Assembly: GCA_035762175.1 (NCBI GenBank)
Contig: DASTPP010000152.1
Coordinates: 1 to 20,953, forward strand
Direction of reading: 5' to 3'
Length of the DNA: 20,953 nt
Origin: DASTPP01 sp035762175
Lineage (GTDB): Bacteria; Myxococcota_A; Polyangia; Polyangiales; Polyangiaceae
The position numbers and the translations under genes were made by a program. Shown here piece after piece: positions 1 to 9,442 of the stretch. Each line of letters begins with the position of its first letter. Positions within the stretch are counted from its first letter, which is position 1. Under the pieces are notes generated by a model. The model made no database searches. It was given only the letters and a program-made list of their open reading frames with translations, and was not told the DNA's origin.

Positions 1-3000
1 GGGCGAGCTCGAGCGACTCGCCGCGGAAGGCCGCCAGCAGCCGCGCGCTCACGTCGACCTTGCCCGCGAGCACCTCGCGAAATTGCGCCGCGGTCATCTT
101 GGCGAGGCTCGCGCCCGAGAACGCCATCGCCGAGTGGACGACCCCGTGGACCGGACCGAAGTGCCGCTCGGCTTCCGCGCGCGCCCCCCGCAGCGACTCG
201 GCGTCGGCCGCGTCGGCGGCGAGGTAGAGCGGCGCCGCCCCGTGGGCCGACAGCGCTTCGATCGCCGCGCCGATGCGCGCGTCCTTCGCCCGCCGCCCCA
301 GCCACACGACCCGCGCGTCGTACTGCCGCAGCAGGTACTCGGTGAGCGCGACGCCGAGCCCGCCGGCGCCGCCGGCGATGACGTACACGCCGCCCCGCCG
401 AAAGCGCCGCTCGGCCTTGCCCGGCGCCTCCAAGGGCATCAGCCGCTGGGCGTGCCACTGGCCGGCTCGGTAGAGCCGCGTGTCGCCGTTCGGCTCGGGC
501 GTCAGGCTCAGCACCGCCCGCAGCGACGGCGCGTCGTAGGCGTCGAGGTCGGCGACGCGGACCTTCCAGTTCGGCTGCTCTTTGGCGAGCGAGCCGGCCA
601 TGCCGGCGACGCCGGCGTGCGTCGGGTCGACCCGCTCGCCCTCGTGCGCGGCCTGCGACCGGTGCGTAATCAGCGTGCACCCGAGCGACCGCTTGCCGTG
701 GCCGGCCGCCAAGAGCGCCTTGATGACGTCGAAGAGCTGGTGCGTGCCGGCCGCCTGGCCCCGGATGATGCCTTCGGCGTCCGGCATCGTGGCGGCCGCT
801 TCGGGCGCTAGCCAGAAGAGGTGCTCGAACGCCGGCGCGCGCCGGAGGGCCTCGCCCGCGTCGTCGCCCGCCCGCAGGTCGACGAGGTGGGCGGCCGAGA
901 AGTTTTGCCCGAGCGCCTCGCGCGCCTCGCGCGTGCCGCCCACGATCACGACGGGGCGAGACGGCTCGGGCCAGGCCTCGCCGGTCGCCTCGCGCGTCGC
1001 CTCCCACGAAGGCACCAGGGCGATCGCGGGCGAGCCCTTCGGCTTCGAGTCGGCCACGATGCGGCGGGCGGCGACCCCGCGGAAGGCGACGCACACCGCG
1101 CCCCGCTCGTCGACGAGATCGATGTCGATCTTCTCGCCGCTCCGATCCCCCTCGGCGTAGCGCATCCAGGCCCACATCGTGGGCGAGCACGGGCCGAGAA
1201 GCTCGACCCGCTTGATGGCGAACAGCAGCCGGCCCTTGCTGGCGTCCTCGCCGGGCGCGGCCAAAAGTCGCATGCATTGCATGGCCGAGTCGACGAGAAT
1301 GGGGTGCAGGGCGAAGCGGTCGAGCGTGTCGGCGACGACCCCGGGGAGGCGCAGCTCGGCCAGCACCGCCCCCGGCGCGGTGTACATCGCCGCGCACCCC
1401 CGGAACGCCGGGCCGTAGTCAATGCCGAGGTCACGAAAGTCGGCGTAGAAGCGCTCGGGGCTCGCCGCGATGCGCTCGAAGGCGGGCAACATCGCGGCCA
1501 CGTCGACCGCGCGGGCGCCCTGCCCCGCCCGGAAGGAGACCTCGCCCTGGCAGTGGCTGACCGCGTCGCCGCCGGCCGGCGCGCTAGCGCTACGAATTTC
1601 GAACTTGAGCGCCTCGCCGGCCTCGCGCAGCTCAGTCTGAACGTGCACGGGCTCACCGGCGACGCGCAGCGGGCGCAAGAGCACGATGTTCTCGAGGCAA
1701 AGCGTCGGCCGGTCGGGGGGCGGCCGCCGGCCGCTCCGGCCGACCGCGTCGCACACCAGCTCGAGGAACATCGCGCCCGGCAAGATGGGCGCGCCTTGCA
1801 CCCGGTGGTCTCGCAGGAAGAACTCTTCGCCCGTCACCGTCACCGTCCTCGCCGGCCCGGCGGCGTCCGGGGCGGGCGCCGCCGGGGCGGGCGCTGCCGG
1901 GGCGGGCGCTGCCGGGGCGGGCGCTGCCGAGGCGGTCGCGGTCGCGGTCGCGGTCGCGGTCGCGGTCGCGGTCGCGCCAGGCGCCGGTCGCGCGGCGCGG
2001 GCGCCGCGCGACCCGCCCGCGGTCGCGTCGCTTTCGGGCAGCCAGTACGGCGTTCGCTCGAAGGGATAGGTCGGCAGCGACACGCGACGGTACGGGCCGT
2101 CAGCGAAGAGCTCGTCGAAGGTCGACGACCCGCCGGCGGCGTAGTCGGCCGCGAGCGCCTCGAGCGCCGCGCGCCCGGGCCCCGTCGCGCCGGCCGAAGG
2201 CGCCGTGCCGAGAACGCCGCCGTCGCCCGCCGCCCCTCCGGCCAGCCAGCCCTCGAGCCGTCGGCCCAGCTCGGCCACGTCGTCGACGACGCAGGCGAGG
2301 CGGCGTTCGAAGTGCTGTCGCCCGAGCAGCAGCGTGTAGCTCAGGTCCGCGACGTCGACCTCGGGGCGCCGCCGGCAGTGGTCGGCGAGGCGTGCGGCCA
2401 GGGCGCGCAACGCCTCGGGCGTGCGCGCCGACAGGGCGACGAGGCGCGGCCGGCGCTCGCGCGGCGACCGCGGCGCCGCGGCGGGCGCCTCCTCGACGAC
2501 GACGTGCGCGTTCGTGCCGCTCATGCCGAGCGAAGTGACGGCCGCGCGGCGCTTGCCGCCGCCCTCGACGGCCCACTCTCTCGCGTCGGCGTGGACGAAG
2601 AACGGGCTGCCTTCGAGCGCGATGTTCGCGTTGGTCGCCCGGTGGTGCAGCAGCGGCGGCAGCCGCTTGTGCTTCAACGCCAGCACTGCCTTGATGAGGC
2701 CGATGACGCCGGCGGCCATCTGGGCGTGGCCGAGATTGGCCTTGCTCGACCCGAGCGAGCAGTAGTGTCGCCGGTCGGTGAAGTGGCGGAAGGCGCGCGC
2801 GATCGCCTGGAACTCGATCGGGTCGCCGAGCTTCGTGCCCGTGCCGTGCGCCTCGACCATTTGAATGGTCGCGCCGTCGATGCCGAACTCTTCGTAAATG
2901 TCGCGAATCAGGCTCTCTTGCGCCTTGGCGCTCGGGGCGGTGATGCCGTTGCTCGCCCCGTCTTGGTTGACGCCGATGCCGCGGATCACGGCGTGGATGG

Positions 3001-6000
3001 TGTCGCCGTCGGCCTCGGCGTCGCGCAGGCGCTTGAGGACCAGCGCGCCCACGCCTTCGGCCGGCACGAACCCGTCGGCCGCGTTGTCGAAAGAGCGGCA
3101 CCGGCCCGTCGCCGAGAGAATGCCCGCGCGCGCGCCGGCGATGTACAGCCGCGGCGTGCACTGCACGAAGACGCCGCCGGCGATGGCGAGGTCGGCTTCG
3201 CGCTGCCACAGGCCCTGGCACGCGAGGTGAATCGCGACCAGCGAGCTCGAGCACGCCGTGTCGACGGAAAGCGCCGGCCCGTGCAGGTCGAGGTAGTACG
3301 CGATGCGCGACGGCACGAGCGAGCTCATGTTGCCCCAGAGGGCCTGGGCCGGGTACGACGCGGTCGTGTTGAAGTCGAAGTAGTCGCCCGCGGCGCAGCC
3401 GACGTAAACGCCGCAGCGCCGGCGCTTGGCGGCCTCGCCCGCATACCCCGCGTCTTCGAGCGCCTTCCAAGCCTCTTCGAGGAAGAGGCGCTGCTGCGGC
3501 TCCATGTAGAGCGCCTCGAGCCCCGAGATGTTGAAAAAGAGCGGGTCGAACGACGCGATGTCGCCCAGCAGCCCCCCGTGCTTGCACCGGCTCTGCAGCG
3601 CGGCGAGGTCCCAGCGGTCGACCTCGGCGACGAGGTCGTCGCCGCGTTCGAGGCGGCGCCAGAACTCGTCGGGGTTGTCGGCCCCGGGAAAGCGCCCGCT
3701 CAGGCCGACGATGGCGATGGGCTCCTTGCCGCCCCGCGCGCCAGCTCGGGTCGCACCCTCCGCCGCCGCCACGATCTCGGGCGCGACGCCGGCGCCCGCC
3801 GGCGGCGGCGCGGGGGCGATCTCGGGCGCACGCCCGCCGCGGTCTTCGCCCGCCCTCTCGTTCGGCGGGAGCGCGATCTGCGCCCGGTAGCCCGCCGCGA
3901 TGAACGCCGTCAGCCGCTCGACCGTCGGGTGGTCGAACAAGACGGTGACGTCGAGGTCGATGCCGAGCGCTCGGTTGATTTGCGCCACGAGGTCGACGCC
4001 CGCCAGCGATTCGAGGCCGTAGTCGGCGAACGATCGATCGTGCAACAACTCGCCTTCGGCGAGCTTGAGCGCGGCCGTCAGCCTCCCGGCCACCACCTGC
4101 GCGATGTGCGCCTCGACGGACGTCACCCGGGCGGCCCGCCCGCCGCCGGGCGGTGACGGTGTCGCGCCCACGCTGCTACCACGCCGGTCGGCGCCCCCGG
4201 TCGGGCGGGCGTCGCCGGCCGCGGCGTCCGAGGGCGCGGACGAGACGCCGGGCGTTGCCAACCGTTGGGCGCCCGCGGGCTCGGCGTCGCCGCGTCCCGC
4301 GGGCCCGTTCAGCCAGAACGATTTGAGGGCGAAGGGGTAGGTCGGCAGGCTAGCGCGCCCGGGCGCCGTCCCTTCGTAACCAGCGCCCCAATCGACCCCG
4401 ACGCCCGAGACCCAAAGCGGCGCGAGTTTGCGCCACTCGCGCCGCTCGAGCCACGCGGCCTTGAGCGCCTTCAACTCGCCCGCTTCGTCGAAGAGTGACG
4501 CGAGGCCCTCGCCCCGCCGCTCGACCTTGCCCTCGAACGCCGCGGCGGTCGGCCGGCCCTCGACGTAGCTCTCGAGCTCGCGGCTCAGGTCGTCGAGGCC
4601 CTCGACGACGAAGGCCACCCGGCAGGCCATGGCGCGCCGGCCCACCTGGAGCGTATAGGCGAGCGACGCCAGATCACCCGATTCACGACGGTAGGTGGGC
4701 AGAAACTCGAGCAGCCCGCCCACCAGTGCCTTGAGCTGCGCCTCGTCGCGGGCCGACAGGACGACGAGCTGCGCCCCGCCGGCCGCCTCGGCGTCGGCGC
4801 GCGCCGGCTGTGGCGCCTGTTCGAGCAGCGCGTGCGCGTTGGTGCCCCCGATGCCGAATGAGCTCAGCCCCGCCCGCACCGGCTGTGCCCCCGCCGCCTC
4901 GAGCCGCAGGGCGTCTTCGACGACGAAGAAGGGTGAGTCCGCCCAATCGATGTCGGCGTTCGCCCGCTCGTAGTTCAGTGTTTTGGGCACCTCGCCGTGG
5001 TACAGGCTGAGCGCTACCTTGATGAGGCCTGCCATGCCCGCGGCGGCGTCGAGGTGGCCGAGATTGGTCTTGACCGAGCCGATGCCGCAGAACTGCCGCT
5101 CGCTCGTGAACTGACGAAAGGCCTCGGTCAGCGCGGCGACCTCGATGGGGTCGCCGATCTTGGTGCCCGTGCCGTGCGCCTCGATGTAGCGCACGGTGCT
5201 CGGGTCGACGCCCGTCTTCTCGAAAACCTTGCGCACGACGTCGGCCTGCCCGCGCACGCTGGGGGCGTAGAACCCGGCCTTGTCGCCGCCGTCGTTGTTG
5301 GCCGCGACGCCCCGGACGAAGCAGTACACGTGGTCGCCGTCGGCCATCGCGTCGCGCGCGCGCTTGAGCAACACGACGCCCACCCCTTCGCCGCCCACCA
5401 TGCCGTCGGCCGCCGCGTCGAAGGCCCGGCAGCGCCCGCTGCTCGAGAAGTTCAGGCCCGGCTGGTAGACGTAGCCCAGCGTCGTCGCCGCGAAGATCGT
5501 CGCCGCCCCGACGAGCGCCTGGTCGGCCTCGCCCGCGAGCAGCCCCTGGCACGCCAAGTACAGCGCACTCAGCGACGACGAGCAGTTGGTGCTGACGTAC
5601 ATGCTCGGCCCCGTCAGCCCGAGCTTGTTCGAGACCAGGGTGGGTATGCTGCCGCCCTGCGCGAGCAGCCAGGCGACGTAGTGCCGGGCGCTGTCGAGCA
5701 CGCGCGCGCCCGTCGTGCTCTCGACGAGGCCGGGCAGCAGCGCCTGGTAGAAGTTGTTGCTCGCCGACATGAAGACGCTGGTGTTCGGCGCGCTCTCGGG
5801 CCGGTAGCCGGCGTCTTCGAACGCCCGCCACGCGTGCAACAAAAGCAGCCGGCCTTGCGGGTCCATGAGCTCGGCGTCGTGCGGCGAGATGCCGAAGAAG
5901 GCCGGGTCGAAGAGTTCTTTGCCGTCGATGACGGCCCGCTGCGGCACGAAGTCGGGCCGGCGAATGAGCCCCTCGGGCACGCCGAGCGCGCGCAATTCGT

Positions 6001-9000
6001 CGGGCGACCAGAAGGCGACGCCCTCCTTGCCCTGGCGAAGGTTCTGCCAGAACGCGCGGTGGTCGCGCGCGCCCGGAAAGTGGCACGATATGCCGACGAC
6101 CGCGATCGCATTGTCGAGGTCGTCCCCCCCGGCCCCGGCCGCCCGCGGGCGCGGGGCGCGCGTCGGCCGGTCGGGCGCGGGCCGTCCGGCCGGCGCGCCC
6201 GCCGCGGCCGCCGCCGGCGTGGGCAACGTCGCCTCCAGGTGGCGGCTCATGGCCTCGACCGTGGGGTGGGCGAACAGGGTGGCGACTTTCAGCGCGCTGC
6301 CAAACGTGCGGTTGAGCATTTCGGTCGTCGCGATCGCCTTGAACGAGTCGCCGCCGAGGTCGAAAAAGCCCTCGTCGCGGTCGAAGTTGCGCCGGCCGAG
6401 GGCCTGCTCGAAGACGGCGCGCACGCGCCGCTCGAGCGCGCCGGCGGCGGCCCGGGGGGCAGGCGCCTCGGCGGCGGGGGGGGCGCTCAGTCGCTTGCGG
6501 TCGACCTTGCCGTTGGGCGTCAACGGGAACGACCGCACCGCCGTGAATTCGGCCGGAACCATGTACGCCGGCAGTGTTTTCTTCAAATGGGCGCGCAGGC
6601 GCTTCGCGTCGACGCCCGCCGCTTCTGCCCCGCCCGCGGTCGTAAAGTAGGCCGCCAACCGCTCGCCCCCCTCGGCGTCTTTGACGACGACGACGACGCT
6701 CTCGGCGACGTCGGGGTGGGTGTTCAGGCACGCCTCGATCTCGCCGAGCTCGATGCGATAGCCCCGCAGCTTGACCTGGCTGTCGATGCGGCCGAGCAGC
6801 TCGATCTCGCCGTCGGGCCGCCGCCGCGCGAGGTCGCCCGTCTTGTAGAGCGTCTCGCCCGGCCGGAACGGGCTTTCGACGAAGCGTTCGGCCGTCAGGT
6901 CGGGCCGCCCGTGGTAGCCCCGCGCGACCCCGTGCCCGCCGATGCAGAGCTCGCCCACCACGCCCACTGGCACCGGCTGCAGGTGCCGGTCGACGACGTA
7001 AAGCTGCGTGTTCGCGATCGGCCGGCCGATCGTCACCGGCCCGTCGGGGCGCAGCCGCTTCGCGGCCGACCAGATGGTGGTCTCGGTCGGTCCGTAGAGG
7101 TTCCACACCTCGCCCGCGGCGAGCAGCCGGTCCTTGAGCTGCTCGGACATGGCCTCGCCGCCGCACAGAACCTTGACGCCTGCGCGGCCCTGCCACCCGG
7201 CCCGCAGGAGCATCGTCCAGGTCGCTGGCGTCGCTTGCATGATCGTGGGCCGCAGCCGCTCGAACGCCTCGGCGAGCGCGGTCGCGTCTTTGACCGTCGC
7301 CGCGTCGCAGACGCAGCAGTGCGCGCCCGCGACGAGTGGTAGAAAGAGCTCGAGGGCGGCGATGTCGAAGCTATACGTCGTCACCGCGAGCAGGCGGTCG
7401 CGCGGCCCGACGCCGAGCTCGCGCCGCATCGCTACGAGAAAGTTGGTCAGCGACCGGTGCGAAATCACCACCCCCTTCGGCTGCCCCGTGCTGCCGGAGG
7501 TGTAAATGACGTACGCGGTCGCCTCCGGCGCGGGCCGCCCGTCGCCCGCCGGCGCTGCCGCTCCGACCCCGCCCGGCGCCTCGTCGGCGCCCGGCTCGTC
7601 GACGAGGTACGAGCCCGCCCCCCCGAGCTCGAGCCCCGCCAGCCGATCGACGACCCGCCGCTGGCTGACGACGAGTTTGCACTCGCTCTGGGCAATCATG
7701 TACGTCAGCCGTTCGGGGGGGAAGTCGGGGTCGAGCGGGACGTACGCCGCGCCCGTCTTCATGATGGCGAGCAGCCCGATCACCAGGTCGAGCGAGCGTT
7801 CGACGCACAGCCCCACGCGGTCGGCCGGCCCGACGCCGCGCCGCCGCAAGGCCTGGGCCAGCCGCTCGCTCCGAGCCTCGAGCTCGCCGTAACTCAACGT
7901 CACCTCTCCGCACGTGACCGCTGGCCTGTCCGGGTCCGATGCCGCGTGCTCGGCGAACAGCTCGGCGCACGTCCGGCCCGCGGGGTAGTCGGCCGCCGTC
8001 TGGTTCCACCCCTCGACGAGCTGCTCGCGCTCGGCGGCGCCGAGCAGCCCGAGCCGGCCGAGGGGCCCTTCGCCCGACGAGGCGATGACGGCGTCGACGA
8101 GGTTGGCGAAGTGCTCGGCCATGCGCGCGATCGTCGCGCCGGCGAACGCGTCGGGGTGGTACTTCCAGTTGAACGTGAAGTCATCGCCCGGCAGCACGTC
8201 GAGCGTCAAATCGTACTCGCCGGCCTGGTACAGGCCGGCGACCGGCTCGAAGGCCAGCGCCTCGCCGGCGCTCGCGCGCAGCTCGGCGAGCCCCCGCGCC
8301 AGCGAGAAGCTCTGGTAGTTGTAGCTGACCTGAAACACCGGCGACCGGGCCCCCGCCGCGCGGGCGCCGAGGTCGCGCACCATCGCGCCGAAGGGGTAGG
8401 CGCCGCGGCCCGCCGCGGCGAGCACCGCGCGCTGCAGGCGCGCGGCGTAGTGCGCGAAGCTGTCGTCGGAGGCCAGCCGACTGCGCACCGGCAGCATGTT
8501 GATGAAGTGTCCGACGACCGCGTCGAAGCGCTCTTGCGGTCGGTCGTTGAAGGCCATGCCGACGACGAGGTCTTCCTGGCCCGTGTAGCGGTAGAGCAGC
8601 GCCTTGAACGCCGCGAAGAAGAAGACCCCGAGGCTGATCTCGTGCGCGGCGGCGAACGCCTTGGCGGCTTCGAGCGGCGCCCCCGACAGGCGGCGGCTGA
8701 GCACCTCGCCGCGGCGGGGCGCGTCGGGCGCGAGGGTGCCCTCGGTCGGCAAGCCCGCGAGCGGCACCGCGCCGGCGAGTTCACGTCGCCAGAACTCGCG
8801 GTCGGCCTCGGCCCGCGGGCCGGCGAGCGCCTCGGCCTCCCACGCCACGTAGTCGTCGAACGAGGCCGTCGCTTCGGCCGCCGCGGGCTCGCGGCCGGCC
8901 GCCCGCGCCGCGTAGGCGCCGAGCAGCGTTTTCAGAAAGAGCACGGTCGAGCCGCCGTCGAGCACGAGGTGGTGGGCGACGAGCAGCACGTACGCCTCGC

Positions 9001-9442
9001 CCGCGCCCCGCGCGAGCAACGAAAGCCGCACGAGCGGCCCGGCGGCCAAGTCGAAGGGCCGCCGCGCCTCGGCCTTCAGCCGTTCGAGCACGCCCTCGCG
9101 CGGCACGCCCGACAGGTCGCCCCGCCCCAGCCGGAACGCCTCGGGGTCGCCGCCGACGAGGTACGGCGCGCCGCCGTCTTCGCGCACCGTCGCCGTGAGC
9201 AGCGGGTGGCGCGCGAGCGCGTCGCGGAAGGCCGCCTCGAGCGCGTCGGCGTCGACGTCGGAGCAGGCGAGGCCGACCGGCACGTTGTACGCCGACGAGT
9301 CCGGATCCATCTTCTGCAGCGCCCACAGCCCCCGCTGCCCCTCCGAGAGCGGCCGCCGGGCGCGCCGCTCGAGCGCGGCGAGCGCTTCCGCCGTCGACAG
9401 CTGGCCCGACTCGTACGATCGCAAGATCTCGTCAAGGGACAT
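1..9442 (-). CDS. Hybrid trans-AT NRPS-PKS, C-A(Gly)-PCP-KS-ACP-KS-DH-KR, 3' end outside window
   Basis: One open frame of at least 3147 codons runs off the left edge; I checked frame continuity at motifs in nearly every domain. Order, with approximate residues: condensation domain 35-460 (HHLVLDG at 157-163, intact); adenylation domain 480-985; PCP with Ser1033 in LGGDSF; KS1 1107-1530 with Cys1287, His1423, His1463; a post-KS linker without AT; ACP with Ser1812 in GLESL; KS2 1905-2330 with Cys2064, His2199, His2239; an Ala/Pro/Thr-rich linker; DH with His2546 (HxxxGxxxxP) and Asp2718 (HPILVD); a KR structural half; and the catalytic KR beginning GGAGGLG at 3024, cut before its Ser/Tyr. The adenylation-pocket residues read DILQLGLIWK, the classical glycine code. 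The lack of cis AT domains makes it a trans-AT line. ATG shares one base with the upstream stop (TAATG) and follows a GGAGGGG ribosome site, so translation is probably coupled. Domain calls are firm; the product is inferred. Confidence 0.95.
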   Translation of the reverse strand, partial: MSLDEILRSYESGQLSTAEALAALERRARRPLSEGQRGLWALQKMDPDSSAYNVPVGLACSDVDADALEAAFRDALARHPLLTATVREDGGAPYLVGGDPEAFRLGRGDLSGVPREGVLERLKAEARRPFDLAAGPLVRLSLLARGAGEAYVLLVAHHLVLDGGSTVLFLKTLLGAYAARAAGREPAAAEATASFDDYVAWEAEALAGPRAEADREFWRRELAGAVPLAGLPTEGTLAPDAPRRGEVLSRRLSGAPLEAAKAFAAAHEISLGVFFFAAFKALLYRYTGQEDLVVGMAFNDRPQERFDAVVGHFINMLPVRSRLASDDSFAHYAARLQRAVLAAAGRGAYPFGAMVRDLGARAAGARSPVFQVSYNYQSFSLARGLAELRASAGEALAFEPVAGLYQAGEYDLTLDVLPGDDFTFNWKYHPDAFAGATIARMAEHFANLVDAVIASSGEGPLGRLGLLGAAEREQLVEGWNQTAADYPAGRTCAELFAEHAASDPDRPAVTCGEVTLSYGELEARSERLAQALRRRGVGPADRVGLCVERSLDLVIGLLAIMKTGAAYVPLDPDFPPERLTYMIAQSECKLVVSQRRVVDRLAGLELGGAGSYLVDEPGADEAPGGVGAAAPAGDGRPAPEATAYVIYTSGSTGQPKGVVISHRSLTNFLVAMRRELGVGPRDRLLAVTTYSFDIAALELFLPLVAGAHCCVCDAATVKDATALAEAFERLRPTIMQATPATWTMLLRAGWQGRAGVKVLCGGEAMSEQLKDRLLAAGEVWNLYGPTETTIWSAAKRLRPDGPVTIGRPIANTQLYVVDRHLQPVPVGVVGELCIGGHGVARGYHGRPDLTAERFVESPFRPGETLYKTGDLARRRPDGEIELLGRIDSQVKLRGYRIELGEIEACLNTHPDVAESVVVVVKDAEGGERLAAYFTTAGGAEAAGVDAKRLRAHLKKTLPAYMVPAEFTAVRSFPLTPNGKVDRKRLSAPPAAEAPAPRAAAGALERRVRAVFEQALGRRNFDRDEGFFDLGGDSFKAIATTEMLNRTFGSALKVATLFAHPTVEAMSRHLEATLPTPAAAAAGAPAGRPAPDRPTRAPRPRAAGAGGDDLDNAIAVVGISCHFPGARDHRAFWQNLRQGKEGVAFWSPDELRALGVPEGLIRRPDFVPQRAVIDGKELFDPAFFGISPHDAELMDPQGRLLLLHAWRAFEDAGYRPESAPNTSVFMSASNNFYQALLPGLVESTTGARVLDSARHYVAWLLAQGGSIPTLVSNKLGLTGPSMYVSTNCSSSLSALYLACQGLLAGEADQALVGAATIFAATTLGYVYQPGLNFSSSGRCRAFDAAADGMVGGEGVGVVLLKRARDAMADGDHVYCFVRGVAANNDGGDKAGFYAPSVRGQADVVRKVFEKTGVDPSTVRYIEAHGTGTKIGDPIEVAALTEAFRQFTSERQFCGIGSVKTNLGHLDAAAGMAGLIKVALSLYHGEVPKTLNYERANADIDWADSPFFVVEDALRLEAAGAQPVRAGLSSFGIGGTNAHALLEQAPQPARADAEAAGGAQLVVLSARDEAQLKALVGGLLEFLPTYRRESGDLASLAYTLQVGRRAMACRVAFVVEGLDDLSRELESYVEGRPTAAAFEGKVERRGEGLASLFDEAGELKALKAAWLERREWRKLAPLWVSGVGVDWGAGYEGTAPGRASLPTYPFALKSFWLNGPAGRGDAEPAGAQRLATPGVSSAPSDAAAGDARPTGGADRRGSSVGATPSPPGGGRAARVTSVEAHIAQVVAGRLTAALKLAEGELLHDRSFADYGLESLAGVDLVAQINRALGIDLDVTVLFDHPTVERLTAFIAAGYRAQIALPPNERAGEDRGGRAPEIAPAPPPAGAGVAPEIVAAAEGATRAGARGGKEPIAIVGLSGRFPGADNPDEFWRRLERGDDLVAEVDRWDLAALQSRCKHGGLLGDIASFDPLFFNISGLEALYMEPQQRLFLEEAWKALEDAGYAGEAAKRRRCGVYVGCAAGDYFDFNTTASYPAQALWGNMSSLVPSRIAYYLDLHGPALSVDTACSSSLVAIHLACQGLWQREADLAIAGGVFVQCTPRLYIAGARAGILSATGRCRSFDNAADGFVPAEGVGALVLKRLRDAEADGDTIHAVIRGIGVNQDGASNGITAPSAKAQESLIRDIYEEFGIDGATIQMVEAHGTGTKLGDPIEFQAIARAFRHFTDRRHYCSLGSSKANLGHAQMAAGVIGLIKAVLALKHKRLPPLLHHRATNANIALEGSPFFVHADAREWAVEGGGKRRAAVTSLGMSGTNAHVVVEEAPAAAPRSPRERRPRLVALSARTPEALRALAARLADHCRRRPEVDVADLSYTLLLGRQHFERRLACVVDDVAELGRRLEGWLAGGAAGDGGVLGTAPSAGATGPGRAALEALAADYAAGGSSTFDELFADGPYRRVSLPTYPFERTPYWLPESDATAGGSRGARAARPAPGATATATATATATATASAAPAPAAPAPAAPAPAAPAPDAAGPARTVTVTGEEFFLRDHRVQGAPILPGAMFLELVCDAVGRSGRRPPPDRPTLCLENIVLLRPLRVAGEPVHVQTELREAGEALKFEIRSASAPAGGDAVSHCQGEVSFRAGQGARAVDVAAMLPAFERIAASPERFYADFRDLGIDYGPAFRGCAAMYTAPGAVLAELRLPGVVADTLDRFALHPILVDSAMQCMRLLAAPGEDASKGRLLFAIKRVELLGPCSPTMWAWMRYAEGDRSGEKIDIDLVDERGAVCVAFRGVAARRIVADSKPKGSPAIALVPSWEATREATGEAWPEPSRPVVIVGGTREAREALGQNFSAAHLVDLRAGDDAGEALRRAPAFEHLFWLAPEAAATMPDAEGIIRGQAAGTHQLFDVIKALLAAGHGKRSLGCTLITHRSQAAHEGERVDPTHAGVAGMAGSLAKEQPNWKVRVADLDAYDAPSLRAVLSLTPEPNGDTRLYRAGQWHAQRLMPLEAPGKAERRFRRGGVYVIAGGAGGLGVALTEYLLRQYDARVVWLGRRAKDARIGAAIEALSAHGAAPLYLAADAADAESLRGARAEAERHFGPVHGVVHSAMAFSGASLAKMTAAQFREVLAGKVDVSARLLAAFRGESLELA
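1872..1973 (-). repeat. Tandem 15-mer and hexamer repeats in the KS2-DH linker
   Basis: Four 15-base units (gcgggcgctgccggg with one or two changes, 1872-1931) are followed by seven perfect gcggtc hexamers (1932-1973). Both periods are multiples of three, so the frame is kept. On the coding strand they give an alternating Ala-Thr run and then Pro-Ala-Ala-Pro-Ala repeats, a flexible low-complexity linker at about residues 2490-2524 between the KS2 linker and the DH domain. Length polymorphism is likely. Confidence 0.93.

Noticed and set aside
1872..1973. CRISPR-like array from the regular repeats.
   Set aside because: Units are 6 and 15 bases with no unique spacers, and lie in frame inside a coding region.
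821..4156. Long plus-strand open frame of 1111 codons, and similar ones at 4997-7342, 7457-9445, 10819-12801, 14282-16237, 17406-18350 and 19424-20776.
   Set aside because: These lie antisense to genes with intact catalytic motifs, are rich in Arg/Ala/Gly/Val/Asp, and show no recognisable domain; they are by-products of high GC.
3730..6120. A hidden cis acyltransferase after KS1.
   Set aside because: Only the KS-AT-type linker ending SLPTYPF is present; no GHSxGE or HS-H motif occurs before the ACP.
4683..7196. Minus-strand open frames inside the NRPS-PKS (also 2100-3587, 7371-8009, 8206-8784, 8781-9326) suggesting split or frameshifted genes.
   Set aside because: They are in other frames. 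The frame set by the ATG at 9442 stays open through the motifs checked in nearly every domain from C to KR.
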